Assembly (NCBI GenBank): GCA_027563935.2
Contig: JANVAS020000231.1
Coordinates: 10,496,001-10,560,000 of the forward strand
DNA from: Costus lasius
Taxonomy: Eukaryota; Streptophyta; Magnoliopsida; Zingiberales; Costaceae
Length of the DNA stretch: 64,000 nt
Direction: 5' to 3'
Made by a program: the position numbers and the translations under genes. Every line of letters starts with the position of its first letter. The first letter of the stretch is position 1. Under the pieces are notes generated by a model. That model was not told the origin of the DNA. It was given only the letters and a program-made list of their open reading frames with translations, and did no database searches. Of this stretch, positions 40,785 to 54,219 are shown piece by piece.

Positions 40785-43231
40785 TTAAAGCTCATAATAG
40801 AGTTCAAAATTTTCATCACGATTTGATAAATATCAATATCAATAAAAATATTAAGATTAAAGACCAAGATTACAAACAAGATCAAAATCGAGTTTAATAT
40901 TAAGATTAAAAAGAAGATAAAGATGAATATCATAAGAAGAAATTTGAAAAAATGATTAAAATCATGATCAACATCATGATCATGGACAAAATCAATATTA
41001 AATTAATATTGCAAAATGATAAATATCAAATATGGATCATAATCAAGATCAATATCCTCATCCTTAAAAGATCAAGATAAAGATACATATTAATATCAAG
41101 ATTGAAAATCAATATTACCACAGAGATCGAGTTTAAGAAGAATATTAGGAGTAAGATAAATATGAAGATTAGAAGATTAAATCCAAAATCTTAGATAAAA
41201 ATGAAGATAAAGATAATTATCAAGAATAAGATCAATGTTATAATTAAGAATGAGAATAAGATTAATAACAATTAAAGCTCATAATCGAGTTCAAAATTTT
41301 CATCATGATTAGATCAATATCAATATCTATAAAAATATTAAGATTAAAGACCAAGATTACAAACAAGATCAAAATCAAGTTTAAGATTAAGATTAAAAAA
41401 AAGATAAAGATGAATATCATAAGAAAAAGTTTGAAAAAATGATTAAAATCATGATCAACATCATGATCATGGACAAAATCAATATTAAATTAATATTGCA
41501 AAATGATAAATATTAAATATGGATCATAATCAAGATCAATATCCTCATCATTAAAAGATCAAGATAAAGATACATATTAATATCTAGATTGAAAATCAAT
41601 ATTACCACAGAGATCAAAATCGAGTTTAAGATGAATATTAGGAGTAAGATAAATATGAAGATTAGAAGATTAAAACCGAAATCGGAGATCAAAATGAAGA
41701 TGAAGATAATTATCAAGAATAACATCAATGTTATAATTAAGAATGAGAATAAGATTAATAACAATTAAAGCTCATAATCGAGTTCAAAATTTTCATCATG
41801 ATTAGATCAATATCAATATCAATAAAAATATTAGGATTAAAGACCAAGATTAAAAACATGATCAAAATCAAGTTTAAGATTAAGATTAAAAAAAAGATAA
41901 AGATGAATATCATAAGAAAAAGTTTGAAAAAATGATTAAAATCATGATCATGGACAAAATCAATAGTAAATTAATATTGCAAAATGATAAATATCAAATA
42001 TGGATCATAATCAAGATCAATATCCTCATCATTAAAAGATCAAGATAAAGATAAATATTAATATCAAGATTGAAAATCAATATTACCACAGAGAACAAAA
42101 TCGAGTTTAAGAAGAATATTAGGAGTAAGATAAATATGAAGATTAGAAGATTAAAACCGAAATCGGAGATCAAAATGAAGATGAAGAGAATTATCAAGAA
42201 TAAGATCAATGTTATAATTAAGATTGAGAATAAGATTAGTAACAATTAAAGCTCATAATCGAGTTCAAAATTTTCATCATGATTAGATCAATATCAATAT
42301 CAATAAAAATATTAAGATTAAAGACCAAGATTACAAACAAGATCAAAATCGAGTTTAAGATTAAGATTAAAAAGAAGATAAAGATGAATATCATAAGAAG
42401 AAGTTATAAAAAATGATTAAAATCATGATCAACATCATGATCATGGACAAAATCAATATTAAATTAATATTACAAAATGATAAATATCAAATATGGCTCA
42501 TAATCAAGATCAATATCCTCATCATTAAAAGATCAAGATAAAGATAAATATTAATATCAAGATTGAAAATCAATATTACCACAGAGAACAAAATCGAGTT
42601 TAAGAAGAATATTAGGAGTAAGATAAATATGAAGATTAGAAGATTAAAACCGAAATCGGAGATCAAAATGAAGATGAAGAGAATTATCAAGAATAAGATC
42701 AATGTTATAATTAAGAATGAGAATAAGATTAATAACAATTAAAGCTCATAATCGAGTTCAAAATTTTCATCATGATTAGATCATTATCAATATCAATAAA
42801 AATATTAAGATTAAAGACCAAGATTACAAACAAGATCAAAACAGAGTTTAAGATTAAGATTAAAAAGAAGATAAAGATGAATATCATAAGAAGAAGTTTG
42901 AAAAAATGATTAAAATCATGATCAACATCATGATCATAGACAAAATCAATATTAAATTAATATTGCAAAATGATAAATATCAAATATGGATCATAATCAA
43001 GATCAATATCCTCATCATTAAAAGATCAAGATAAAGATAAATATTAATATCAAGATTGAAAATTAATATTACCACAGAGATCAAAATTGAGTTTAAGATG
43101 AATATTAGGAGTAAGATAAAGTTGAAGATTATAAGATTAAAACTGAAATCGGAGATCAAAATGAAGATGAAGATAATTATCAAGAATAAGATCAATGTTA
43201 TAATAACGAATGAGAATAAGATTAATAACAA
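40785..43231 (+). repeat. HOR unit R (Q with 12-bp deletion in I), copy 1, 2447 bp
   Basis: This unit is like Q except that the I monomer is 481 bp: one 12-bp step (aacatcatgatc) is lost at about 41947, leaving aaaatcatgatcatggac. The deletion joins two atgatc direct repeats and equals two hexamers. The same deletion is in R copy 2. Confidence 0.9.
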
Positions 43232-45197
43232 TTAAAGCTCATAATAGAGTTCAAAATTTTCATCACGATTTGATAAATATCAATATCAATAAAAATATTA
43301 AGATTAAAGACCAAGATTACAAACAAGATCAAAATCGAGTTTAATATTAAGATTAAAAAGAAGATAAAGATGAATATCATAAGAAGAAATTTGAAAAAAT
43401 GATTAAAATCATGATCAACATCATGATCATGGACAAAATCAATATTAAATTAATATTGCAAAATGATAAATATCAAATATGGATCATAATCAAGATCAAT
43501 ATCCTCATCCTTAAAAGATCAAGATAAAGATACATATTAATATCAAGATTGAAAATCAATATTACCACAGAGATCGAGTTTAAGAAGAATATTAGGAGTA
43601 AGATAAATATGAAGATTAGAAGATTAAATCCAAAATCTTAGATAAAAATGAAGATAAAGATAATTATCAAGAATAAGATCAATGTTATAATTAAGAATGA
43701 GAATAAGATTAATAACAATTAAAGCTCATAATCGAGTTCAAAATTTTCATCATGATTAGATCAATATCAATATCTATAAAAATATTAAGATTAAAGACCA
43801 AGATTACAAACAAGATCAAAATCAAGTTTAAGATTAAGATTAAAAAAAATATAAAGATGAATATCATAAGAAAAAGTTTAAAAAAATGATTAAAATCATG
43901 ATCAACATCATGATCATGGACAAAATCAATATTAAATTAATATTGCAAAATTATAAATATTAAATATGGATCATAATCAAGATCAATATCCTCATCATTA
44001 AAAGATCAAGATAAAGATACATATTAATATCGAGATTGAAAATCAATATTACCACAGAGATCAAAATCGAGTTTAAGATGAATATTAGGAGTAAGATAAA
44101 TATGAAGATTAGAAGATTAAAACCGAAATCGGAGATCAAAATGAAGATGAAGATAATTATCAAGAATAAGATCAATGTTATAATTAAGAATGAGAATAAG
44201 ATTAATAACAATTAAAGCTCATAATCGAGTTCAAAATTTTCATCATGATTAGATCAATATCAATATCAATAAAAATATTAAGATTAAAGACCAAGATTAA
44301 AAACATGATCAAAATCAAGTATAAGATTAAGATTAAAAAAAAGATAAAGATGAATATAATAAGAAAAAGTTTGAAAAAATGATTAAAATCATGATCAACA
44401 TCATGATCATGGACAAAATCAATTTTAAATTAATATTGCAAAATGATAAATATCAAATATGGATCATAATCAAGATCAATAAACTCATCATTAAAAGATC
44501 AAGATAAAGATACATATTAATATCAAGATTGAAAATCAATATTACCACAGAGATCAAAATCGAGTTTAAGATGAATATTAGGAGTAAGATAAATATGAAG
44601 ATTAGAAGATTAAAACTGAAATCTGAGATCAAAATGAAGATGAAGATAATTATCAAGAATAAGCTCAATGTTATAATTAAGAATGAGAATAAGATTAATA
44701 ACAATTAAAGCTCATAATCGAGTTCAAAATTTTCATCATGATTAGATCATTATCAATATCAATAAAAATATTAAGATTAAAGACCAAGATTACAAACAAG
44801 ATCAAAACAGAGTTTAAGATTAAGATTAAAAAGAAGATAAAGATGAATATCATAAGAAGAAGTTTGAAAAAATGATTAAAATCATGATCAACATCATGAT
44901 CATAGACAAAATCAATATTAAATTAATATTGCAAAATGATAAATATCAAATATGGATCATAATCAAGATCAATATCCTCATCATTAAAAGATCAAGATAA
45001 AGATAAATATTAATATCAAGATTGAAAATTAATATTACCACAGAGATCAAAATTGAGTTTAAGATGAATATTAGGAGTAAGATAAAGTTGAAGATTATAA
45101 GATTAAAACTGAAATCGGAGATCAAAATGAAGATGAAGATAATTATCAAGAATAAGATCAATGTTATAATAACGAATGAGAATAAGATTAATAACAA
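43232..45197 (+). repeat. HOR unit P, copy 2, 1966 bp
   Basis: This copy repeats d-N-S-A with all the rare variants of copy 1 (tatcgagattg, caataaactcatc, gaatataataag, aagctcaatg). Single-base differences seen include aaaaaaaatataaag here against aaaaaaaagataaag in copy 1. Confidence 0.9.
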
Positions 45198-47644
45198 TTA
45201 AAGCTCATAATAGAGTTCAAAATTTTCATCACGATTTGATAAATATCAATATCAATAAAAATATTAAGATTAAAGACCAAGATTACAAACAAGATCAAAA
45301 TCGAGTTTAATATTAAGATTAAAAAGAAGATAAAGATGAATATCATAAGAAGAAATTTGAAAAAATGATTAAAATCATGATCAACATCATGATCATGGAC
45401 AAAATCAATATTAAATTAATATTGCAAAATGATAAATATCAAATATGGATCATAATCAAGATCAATATCCTCATCCTTAAAAGATCAAGATAAAGATACA
45501 TATTAATATCAAGATTGAAAATCAATATTACCACAGAGATCGAGTTTAAGAAGAATATTAGGAGTAAGATAAATATGAAGATTAGAAGATTAAATCCAAA
45601 ATCTTAGATAAAAATGAAGATAAAGATAATTATCAAGAATAAGATCAATGTTATAATTAAGAATGAGAATAAGATTAATAACAATTAAAGCTCATAATCG
45701 AGTTCAAAATTTTCATCATGATTAGATCAATATCAATATCTATAAAAATATTAAGATTAAAGACCAAGATTACAAACAAGATCAAAATCAAGTTTAAGAT
45801 TAAGATTAAAAAAAAGATAAAGATGAATATCATAAGAAAAAGTTTGAAAAAATGATTAAAATCATGATCAACATCATGATCATGGACAAAATCAATATTA
45901 AATTAATATTGCAAAATGATAAATATTAAATATGGATCATAATCAAGATCAATATCCTCATCATTAAAAGATCAAGATAAAGATACATATTAATATCTAG
46001 ATTGAAAATCAATATTACCACAGAGATCAAAATCGAGTTTAAGATGAATATTAGGAGTAAGATAAATATGAAGATTAGAAGATTAAAACCGAAATCGGAG
46101 ATCAAAATGAAGATGAAGATAATTATCAAGAATAACATCAATGTTATAATTAAGAATGAGAATAAGATTAATAACAATTAAAGCTCATAATCGAGTTCAA
46201 AATTTTCATCATGATTAGATCAATATCAATATCAATAAAAATATTAGGATTAAAGACCAAGATTAAAAACATGATCAAAATCAAGTTTAAGATTAAGATT
46301 AAAAAAAAGATAAAGATGAATATCATAAGAAAAAGTTTGAAAAAATGATTAAAATCATGATCATGGACAAAATCAATAGTAAATTAATATTGCAAAATGA
46401 TAAATATCAAATATGGATCATAATCAAGATCAATATCCTCATCATTAAAAGATCAAGATAAAGATAAATATTAATATCAAGATTGAAAATCAATATTACC
46501 ACAGAGAACAAAATCGAGTTTAAGAAGAATATTAGGAGTAAGATAAATATGAAGATTAGAAGATTAAAACCGAAATCGGAGATCAAAATGAAGATGAAGA
46601 GAATTATCAAGAATAAGATCAATGTTATAATTAAGATTGAGAATAAGATTAGTAACAATTAAAGCTCATAATCGAGTTCAAAATTTTCATCATGATTAGA
46701 TCAATATCAATATCAATAAAAATATTAAGATTAAAGACCAAGATTACAAACAAGATCAAAATCGAGTTTAAGATTAAGATTAAAAAGAAGATAAAGATGA
46801 ATATCATAAGAAGAAGTTATAAAAAATGATTAAAATCATGATCAACATCATGATCATGGACAAAATCAATATTAAATTAATATTACAAAATGATAAATAT
46901 CAAATATGGCTCATAATCAAGATCAATATCCTCATCATTAAAAGATCAAGATAAAGATAAATATTAATATCAAGATTGAAAATCAATATTACCACAGAGA
47001 ACAAAATCGAGTTTAAGAAGAATATTAGGAGTAAGATAAATATGAAGATTAGAAGATTAAAACCGAAATCGGAGATCAAAATGAAGATGAAGAGAATTAT
47101 CAAGAATAAGATCAATGTTATAATTAAGAATGAGAATAAGATTAATAACAATTAAAGCTCATAATCGAGTTCAAAATTTTCATCATGATTAGATCATTAT
47201 CAATATCAATAAAAATATTAAGATTAAAGACCAAGATTACAAACAAGATCAAAACAGAGTTTAAGATTAAGATTAAAAAGAAGATAAAGATGAATATCAT
47301 AAGAAGAAGTTTGAAAAAATGATTAAAATCATGATCAACATCATGATCATAGACAAAATCAATATTAAATTAATATTGCAAAATGATAAATATCAAATAT
47401 GGATCATAATCAAGATCAATATCCTCATCATTAAAAGATCAAGATAAAGATAAATATTAATATCAAGATTGAAAATTAATATTACCACAGAGATCAAAAT
47501 TGAGTTTAAGATGAATATTAGGAGTAAGATAAAGTTGAAGATTATAAGATTAAAACTGAAATCGGAGATCAAAATGAAGATGAAGATAATTATCAAGAAT
47601 AAGATCAATGTTATAATAACGAATGAGAATAAGATTAATAACAA
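45198..47644 (+). repeat. HOR unit R, copy 2, 2447 bp
   Basis: This is d-M-I-J-A with the 12-bp deletion in I at about 46360. It follows P here, whereas in the first half of the domain Q follows P; the order of the two five-monomer units is therefore exchanged between the two 6872-bp halves. Confidence 0.9.
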
Positions 47645-50103
47645 TTAAAGCTCATAATAGAGTTCAAAATTTTCATCACGATTTGATAAATATCAATATC
47701 AATAAAAATATTAAGATTAAAGACCAAGATTACAAACAAGATCAAAATCGAGTTTAATATTAAGATTAAAAAGAAGATAAAGATGAATATCATAAGAAGA
47801 AATTTGAAAAAATGATTAAAATCATGATCAACATCATGATCATGGACAAAATCAATATTAAATTAATATTGCAAAATGATAAATATCAAATATGGATCAT
47901 AATCAAGATCAATATCCTCATCCTTAAAAGATCAAGATAAAGATACATATTAATATCAAGATTGAAAATCAATATTACCACAGAGATCGAGTTTAAGAAG
48001 AATATTAGGAGTAAGATAAATATGAAGATTAGAAGATTAAATCCAAAATCTTAGATAAAAATGAAGATAAAGATAATTATCAAGAATAAGATCAATGTTA
48101 TAATTAAGAATGAGAATAAGATTAATAACAATTAAAGCTCATAATCGAGTTCAAAATTTTCATCATGATTAGATCAATATCAATATCTATAAAAATATTA
48201 AGATTAAAGACCAAGATTACAAACAAGATCAAAATCAAGTTTAAGATTAAGATTAAAAAAAAGATAAAGATGAATATCATAAGAAAAAGTTTGAAAAAAT
48301 GATTAAAATCATGATCAACATCATGATCATGGACAAAATCAATATTAAATTAATATTGCAAAATGATAAATATTAAATATGGATCATAATCAAGATCAAT
48401 ATCCTCATCATTGAAAGATCAAGATAAAGATACATATTAATATCTAGATTGAAAATCAATATTACCACAGAGATCAAAATCGAGTTTAAGATGAATATTA
48501 GGAGTAAGATAAATATGAAGATTAGAAGATTAAAACCGAAATCGGAGATCAAAATGAAGATGAAGATAATTATCAAGAATAACATCAATGTTATAATTAA
48601 GAATGAGAATAAGATTAATAACAATTAAAGCTCATAATCGAGTTCAAAATTTTCATCATGATTAGATCAATATCAATATCAATAAAAATATTAGGATTAA
48701 AGACCAAGATTAAAAACATGATCAAAATCAAGTTTAAGATTAAGATTAAAAAAAAGATAAAGATGAATATCATAAGAAAAAGTTTGAAAAAATGATTAAA
48801 ATCATGATCAACATCATGATCATGGACAAAATCAATAGTAAATTAATATTGCAAAATGATAAATATCAAATATGGATCATAATCAAGATCAATATCCTCA
48901 TCATTAAAAGATCAAGATAAAGATAAATATTAATATCAAGATTGAAAATCAATATTACCACAGAGAACAAAATCGAGTTTAAGAAGAATATTAGGAGTAA
49001 GATAAATATGAAGATTAGAAGATTAAAACCGAAATCGGAGATCAAAATGAAGATGAAGAGAATTATCAAGAATAAGATCAATGTTATAATTAAGATTGAG
49101 AATAAGATTAGTAACAATTAAAGCTCATAATCGAGTTCAAAATTTTCATCATGATTAGATCAATATCAATATCAATAAAAATATTAAGATTAAAGACCAA
49201 GATTACAAACAAGATCAAAATCGAGTTTAAGATTAAGATTAAAAAGAAGATAAAGATGAATATCATAAGAAGAAGTTATAAAAAATGATTAAAATCATGA
49301 TCAACATCATGATCATGGACTAAATCAATATTAAATTAATATTACAAAATGATAAATATCAAATATGGCTCATAATCAAGATCAATATCCTCATCATTAA
49401 AAGATCAAGATAAAGATAAATATTAATATCAAGATTGAAAATCAATATTACCACAGAGAACAAAATCGAGTTTAAGAAGAATATTAGGAGTAAGATAAAT
49501 ATGAAGATTAGAAGATTAAAACCGAAATCGGAGATCAAAATGAAGATGAAGAGAATTATCAAGAATAAGATCAATGTTATAATTAAGAATGAGAATAAGA
49601 TTAATAACAATTAAAGCTCATAATCGAGTTCAAAATTTTCATCATGATTAGATCATTATCAATATCAATAAAAATATTAAGATTAAAGACCAAGATTACA
49701 AACAAGATCAAAACAGAGTTTAAGATTAAGATTAAAAAGAAGATAAAGATGAATATCATAAGAAGAAGTTTGAAAAAATGATTAAAATCATGATCAACAT
49801 CATGATCATAGACAAAATCACTATTAAATTAATATTGCAAAATGATAAATATCAAATATGGATCATAATCAAGATCAATATCCTCATCATTAAAAGATCA
49901 AGATAAAGATAAATATTAATATCAAGATTGAAAATTAATATTACCACAGAGATCAAAATTGAGTTTAAGATGAATATTAGGAGTAAGATAAAGTTGAAGA
50001 TTATAAGATTAAAACTGAAATCGGAGATCAAAATGAAGATGAAGATAATTATCAAGAATAAGATCAATGTTATAATAACGAATGAGAATAAGATTAATAA
50101 CAA
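47645..50103 (+). repeat. HOR unit Q, copy 2, 2459 bp
   Basis: This is d-M-I-J-A with the full-length I monomer. Private single-base changes include cattgaaagatc (about 48412), gactaaatc (about 49320) and atcactatt (about 49820). It is the last regular unit before the mixed region. Confidence 0.9.
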
Positions 50104-53100
50104 TTAAAGCTCATAATAGAGTTCAAAATTTTCATCACGATTTGATAAATATCAATATCAATAAAAATATTAAGATTAAAGACCAAGATTACAAACAAGA
50201 TCAAAATCGAGTTTAAGATTAAGATTAAAAAGAAGATAAAGATGAATATCATAAGAATAAGTTTGTAAAAACGATTAAAATCATGATCAACATCATGATC
50301 ATGGTCAAAATCAATATTAAATTATTATTACAAAATGATAAACATCAAGTATGGATTATAATCAAGATCAATATCCTCATCCTTAAAAGATCAAGATAAA
50401 GATACATATTAATATCAAGATTGTAAATCAATATTACCACAGAGATCAAAATCGAGTTTAAGAAGAATATTAGGAGTAAGATAAATATGAAGATTAGAAG
50501 ATTAAATCCAAAATCTTAGATAAAAATGAAGATAAAGATAATTATCAAGAATAAGATCAATGTTATAATTAAGAATGAGAATAAGATTAATAACAATTAA
50601 AGCTCATAATCGAGTTCAAAATTTTCATCATGATTAGATCAATATCAATATCAATAAAAATATTAGGATTAAAGACCAAGATTAAAAACTTGATCAAAAT
50701 CAAGTTTAAGATTAAGATTAAAAAAAAGATAAAGATGAATCATAAGAAAAAGTTTGAAAAAATGATTAAAATCATGATCAACATCATGATCATGGACAAA
50801 ATCAATAGTAAATTAATATTGCAAAATGATAAATATCAAATATGGATCATAATCAAGATCAATATCCTCATCATTAAAAGATCAAGATAAAGATAAATAT
50901 TAATATCAAGATTGAAAATCAATATTACCACAGAGATCAAAATCGAGTTTAAGATGAATATTAGGAGTAAGATAAATATGAAGATTATAAGATTAAAACC
51001 GAAATCGGAGATCAAAATGAAGATGAAGATAATTATCAAGAATAAGATTAATGTTATAATTAAGATTGAGAATAAGATTAATAACAATTAAAGCTCATAA
51101 TCGAGTTCAAAATTTTCATCATGATTAGATCAATATCAATATCAATAAAAATATTAAGATTAAAGACCAAGATTACAAACAAGATCAAAATCGAGTTTAA
51201 GATTAAGATTAAAAAGAAGATAAAGATGAATATCATAAGAAGAAGTTTGAAAAAATGATTAAAATCATGATCAACATCATGATCATGGACAAAATCAATA
51301 TTAAATTAATATTACAAAATGATAAATATCAAATATGGCTCATAATCAAGATCAATATCCTCATCATTAAAAGATCAAGATAAAGATAAATATTAATATC
51401 AAGATTGAAAATCAATATTACCACAGAGAACAAAATCGAGTTTAAGAAGAATATTAGGAGTAAGATAAATATGAAGATTAGAAGATTAAAACCGAAATCG
51501 GAGATAAAAATGAAGATGAAGATAATTATCAAGAATAAGATCAATGTTATAATTAAGAATGAGAATAAGATTAATAACAATTAAAGCTCATAATCGAGTT
51601 CAAAATTTTCATCATGATTAGATCAATATCAATATCAATAAAAATATTAAGATTAAAGACCAAGATTACAAACAAGATCAAAATTGAGTTTAAGATTAAG
51701 ATTAAAAAGAAGATAAAGATGAATATCATAAGAAGAAGTTTGAAAAAATGATTAAAATCATGAACAACATCATGATCATGGACAAAATCAATATTAAATT
51801 AATATTGCAAAATGATAAATATCAAATATGGAGCATAATCAAGATCAATATCCTCATCATTAAAAGATCAAGATAAAGATAAATATTAATATCAAGATTG
51901 AAAATCAATATTACCACAGAGATCAAAATCGAGTTTAAGATGAATATTAGGAGTAAGATAAAGTTGAAGATTATAAGATTAAAACTGAAATCGGAGATCA
52001 AAATGAAGATGAAGATAATTATCAAGAATAAGATCAATGTTATAATAACGAATGAGAATAAGATTAATAACAATTAAAGCTCATAATCGAGTTCAAAATT
52101 TTCATTATGATTTGATAAATATCAATATCAATAAAAATATTAAGATTAAAGACCAAGATTACAAACAAGATCAAAATTGAGTTTAAGATTAAGATTAAAA
52201 AGAAGATAAAGATGGAAGAAGTTTGAAAAAATGATTAAAATTATGATCAACATCATGATCATGGACAAAATCAATAGTAAATTAATATTGCAAAATGATA
52301 AATATCAAATATGGATCATAATCAAGATCAATATCCTCATCATTAAAAGATCAAGATAAAGATAAATATTAATATCAAGATTGAAAATCAATATTACCAC
52401 AGAGAACAAAATCGAGTTTAAGAAGAATATTAGGAGTAAGATAAATATGAAGATTATAAGATTAAAACCGAAATCGGAGATCAAAATGAAGATGAAGATA
52501 ATTATCAAGAATAAGATTAATGTTATAATTAAGAATGAGAATAAGATTAATAACAATTAAAGCTCATAATCGAGTTCAAAATTTTCATCATGATTAGATC
52601 AATATCAATATCAATAAAAATATTAAGATTAAAGACCAAGATTACAAACAAGATCAAAATCGAGTTTAAGATTAAGATTAAAAAGAAGATAAAGATGAAT
52701 ATCATAAGAAGAAGTTTGAAAAAATGATTAAAATCATGATCAACATCATGATCATGGACAAAATCAATATTAAATTAATATTGCAAAATGATAAATATCA
52801 AATATGGCTCATAATCAAGATCAATATCCTCATCATTAAAAGATCAAGATAAAGATAAATATTAATATCTAGATTGAAAATCAATATTACCACAGAGATC
52901 AAAATCGAGTTTAAGATGAATATTAGGTGTAAGATAAATATGAAGATTAGAAGATTAAAACCGAAATTGGAGATCAAAATGAAGATGAAGATAATTATCA
53001 AGAATAAGATCAATGTTATAATTAAGAATGAGAATAAGATTAATAACAATTAAAGCTCATAATCGAGTTCAAAATTTTCATCATGATTAGATCAATATCA

Positions 53101-54219
53101 ATATCAATAAAAATATTAAGATTAAAGACCAAGATTACAAACAAGATCAAAATTGAGTTTAAGATTAAGATTAAAAAGAAGATAAAGATGAATATCATAA
53201 GAAGAAGTATGAAAAAATGATTAAAATCATGAACAACATCATGATCATGGACAAAATCAACATTAAATTAATATTGCAAAATGATAAACATCAAATATGG
53301 ATCATAATCAAGATCAACAACCTCATCATTAAAACATCAAGATAAAGATAAATATTAATATCTAGATTGAAAATCAATATTACCACATAGATCAAAATCG
53401 AGTTTAAGATGAATATTATGAGTAAGATAAATATGAAGATTAGAAGATTAAAACCGAAATCTGAGATAAAAATGAAGATGAAGATAATTATCAAGAATAA
53501 GATCAATGTTATAATTAAGAATGAGAATAAGATTAATAACAATTAAAACTCATAATCGAGTTCAAAATTTTCATCATGATTAGATCAATATCAATATCAA
53601 TAAAAATATTAAGATTAAAGACCAAGATTACAAACAAGATCAAAATTGAGTTTAAGATTAAGATTAAAAAGAAGATAAAGATGAATATCATAAGAAAAAG
53701 TTTGAAAAAATGATTAAAATCATGAACAACATCATGATCATGGACAAAATCAATATTAAATTAATATTGCAAAATGATAAATATCAAATATGGATCATAA
53801 TCAAGATCAATATCCTCATCATTAAAAGATCAAGATAAAGATAAATATTAATATCTAGATTGAAAATCAATATTACCACAGAGATCAAAATCGAGTTTAA
53901 GATGAATATTAGGTGTAAGATAAATATGAAGATTAGAAGATTAAAACCGAAATCGGAGATCAAAATGAAGATGAAGATAATTATCAAGAATAAGATCAAT
54001 GTTATAATTAAGAATGAGAATAAGATTAATAACAATTAAAGCTCATAATCGAGTTCAAAATTTTCATCATGATTAGATCAATATCAATATCAATAAAAAT
54101 ATTAAGATTAAAGACCAAGATTACAAACAAGATCAAAATTGAGTTTAAGATTAAGATTAAAAAGAAGATAAAGATGAATATCATAAGAAGAAGTATGAAA
54201 AAATGATTAAAATCATGAA
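50104..54219 (+). repeat. Mixed region with chimeric monomers between two HOR domains
   Basis: Landmarks 50594, 51087, 51580, 52073, 52556, 53049, 53542, 54035. The first monomer is chimeric: its left part (to about 50350) has aataagtttgtaaaaa, atggtcaaaatc and ttattattac, as in the right-hand domain, while its right part has the d markers catccttaaaag and cttagat. The 51087 interval has a 2-bp loss (gatgaatcataag). The 52556 interval is 483 bp through a 10-bp loss at 52214. 53049/53542 and 54035/54528 form a short dimer order at a spacing of 986 bp. Confidence 0.8.
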
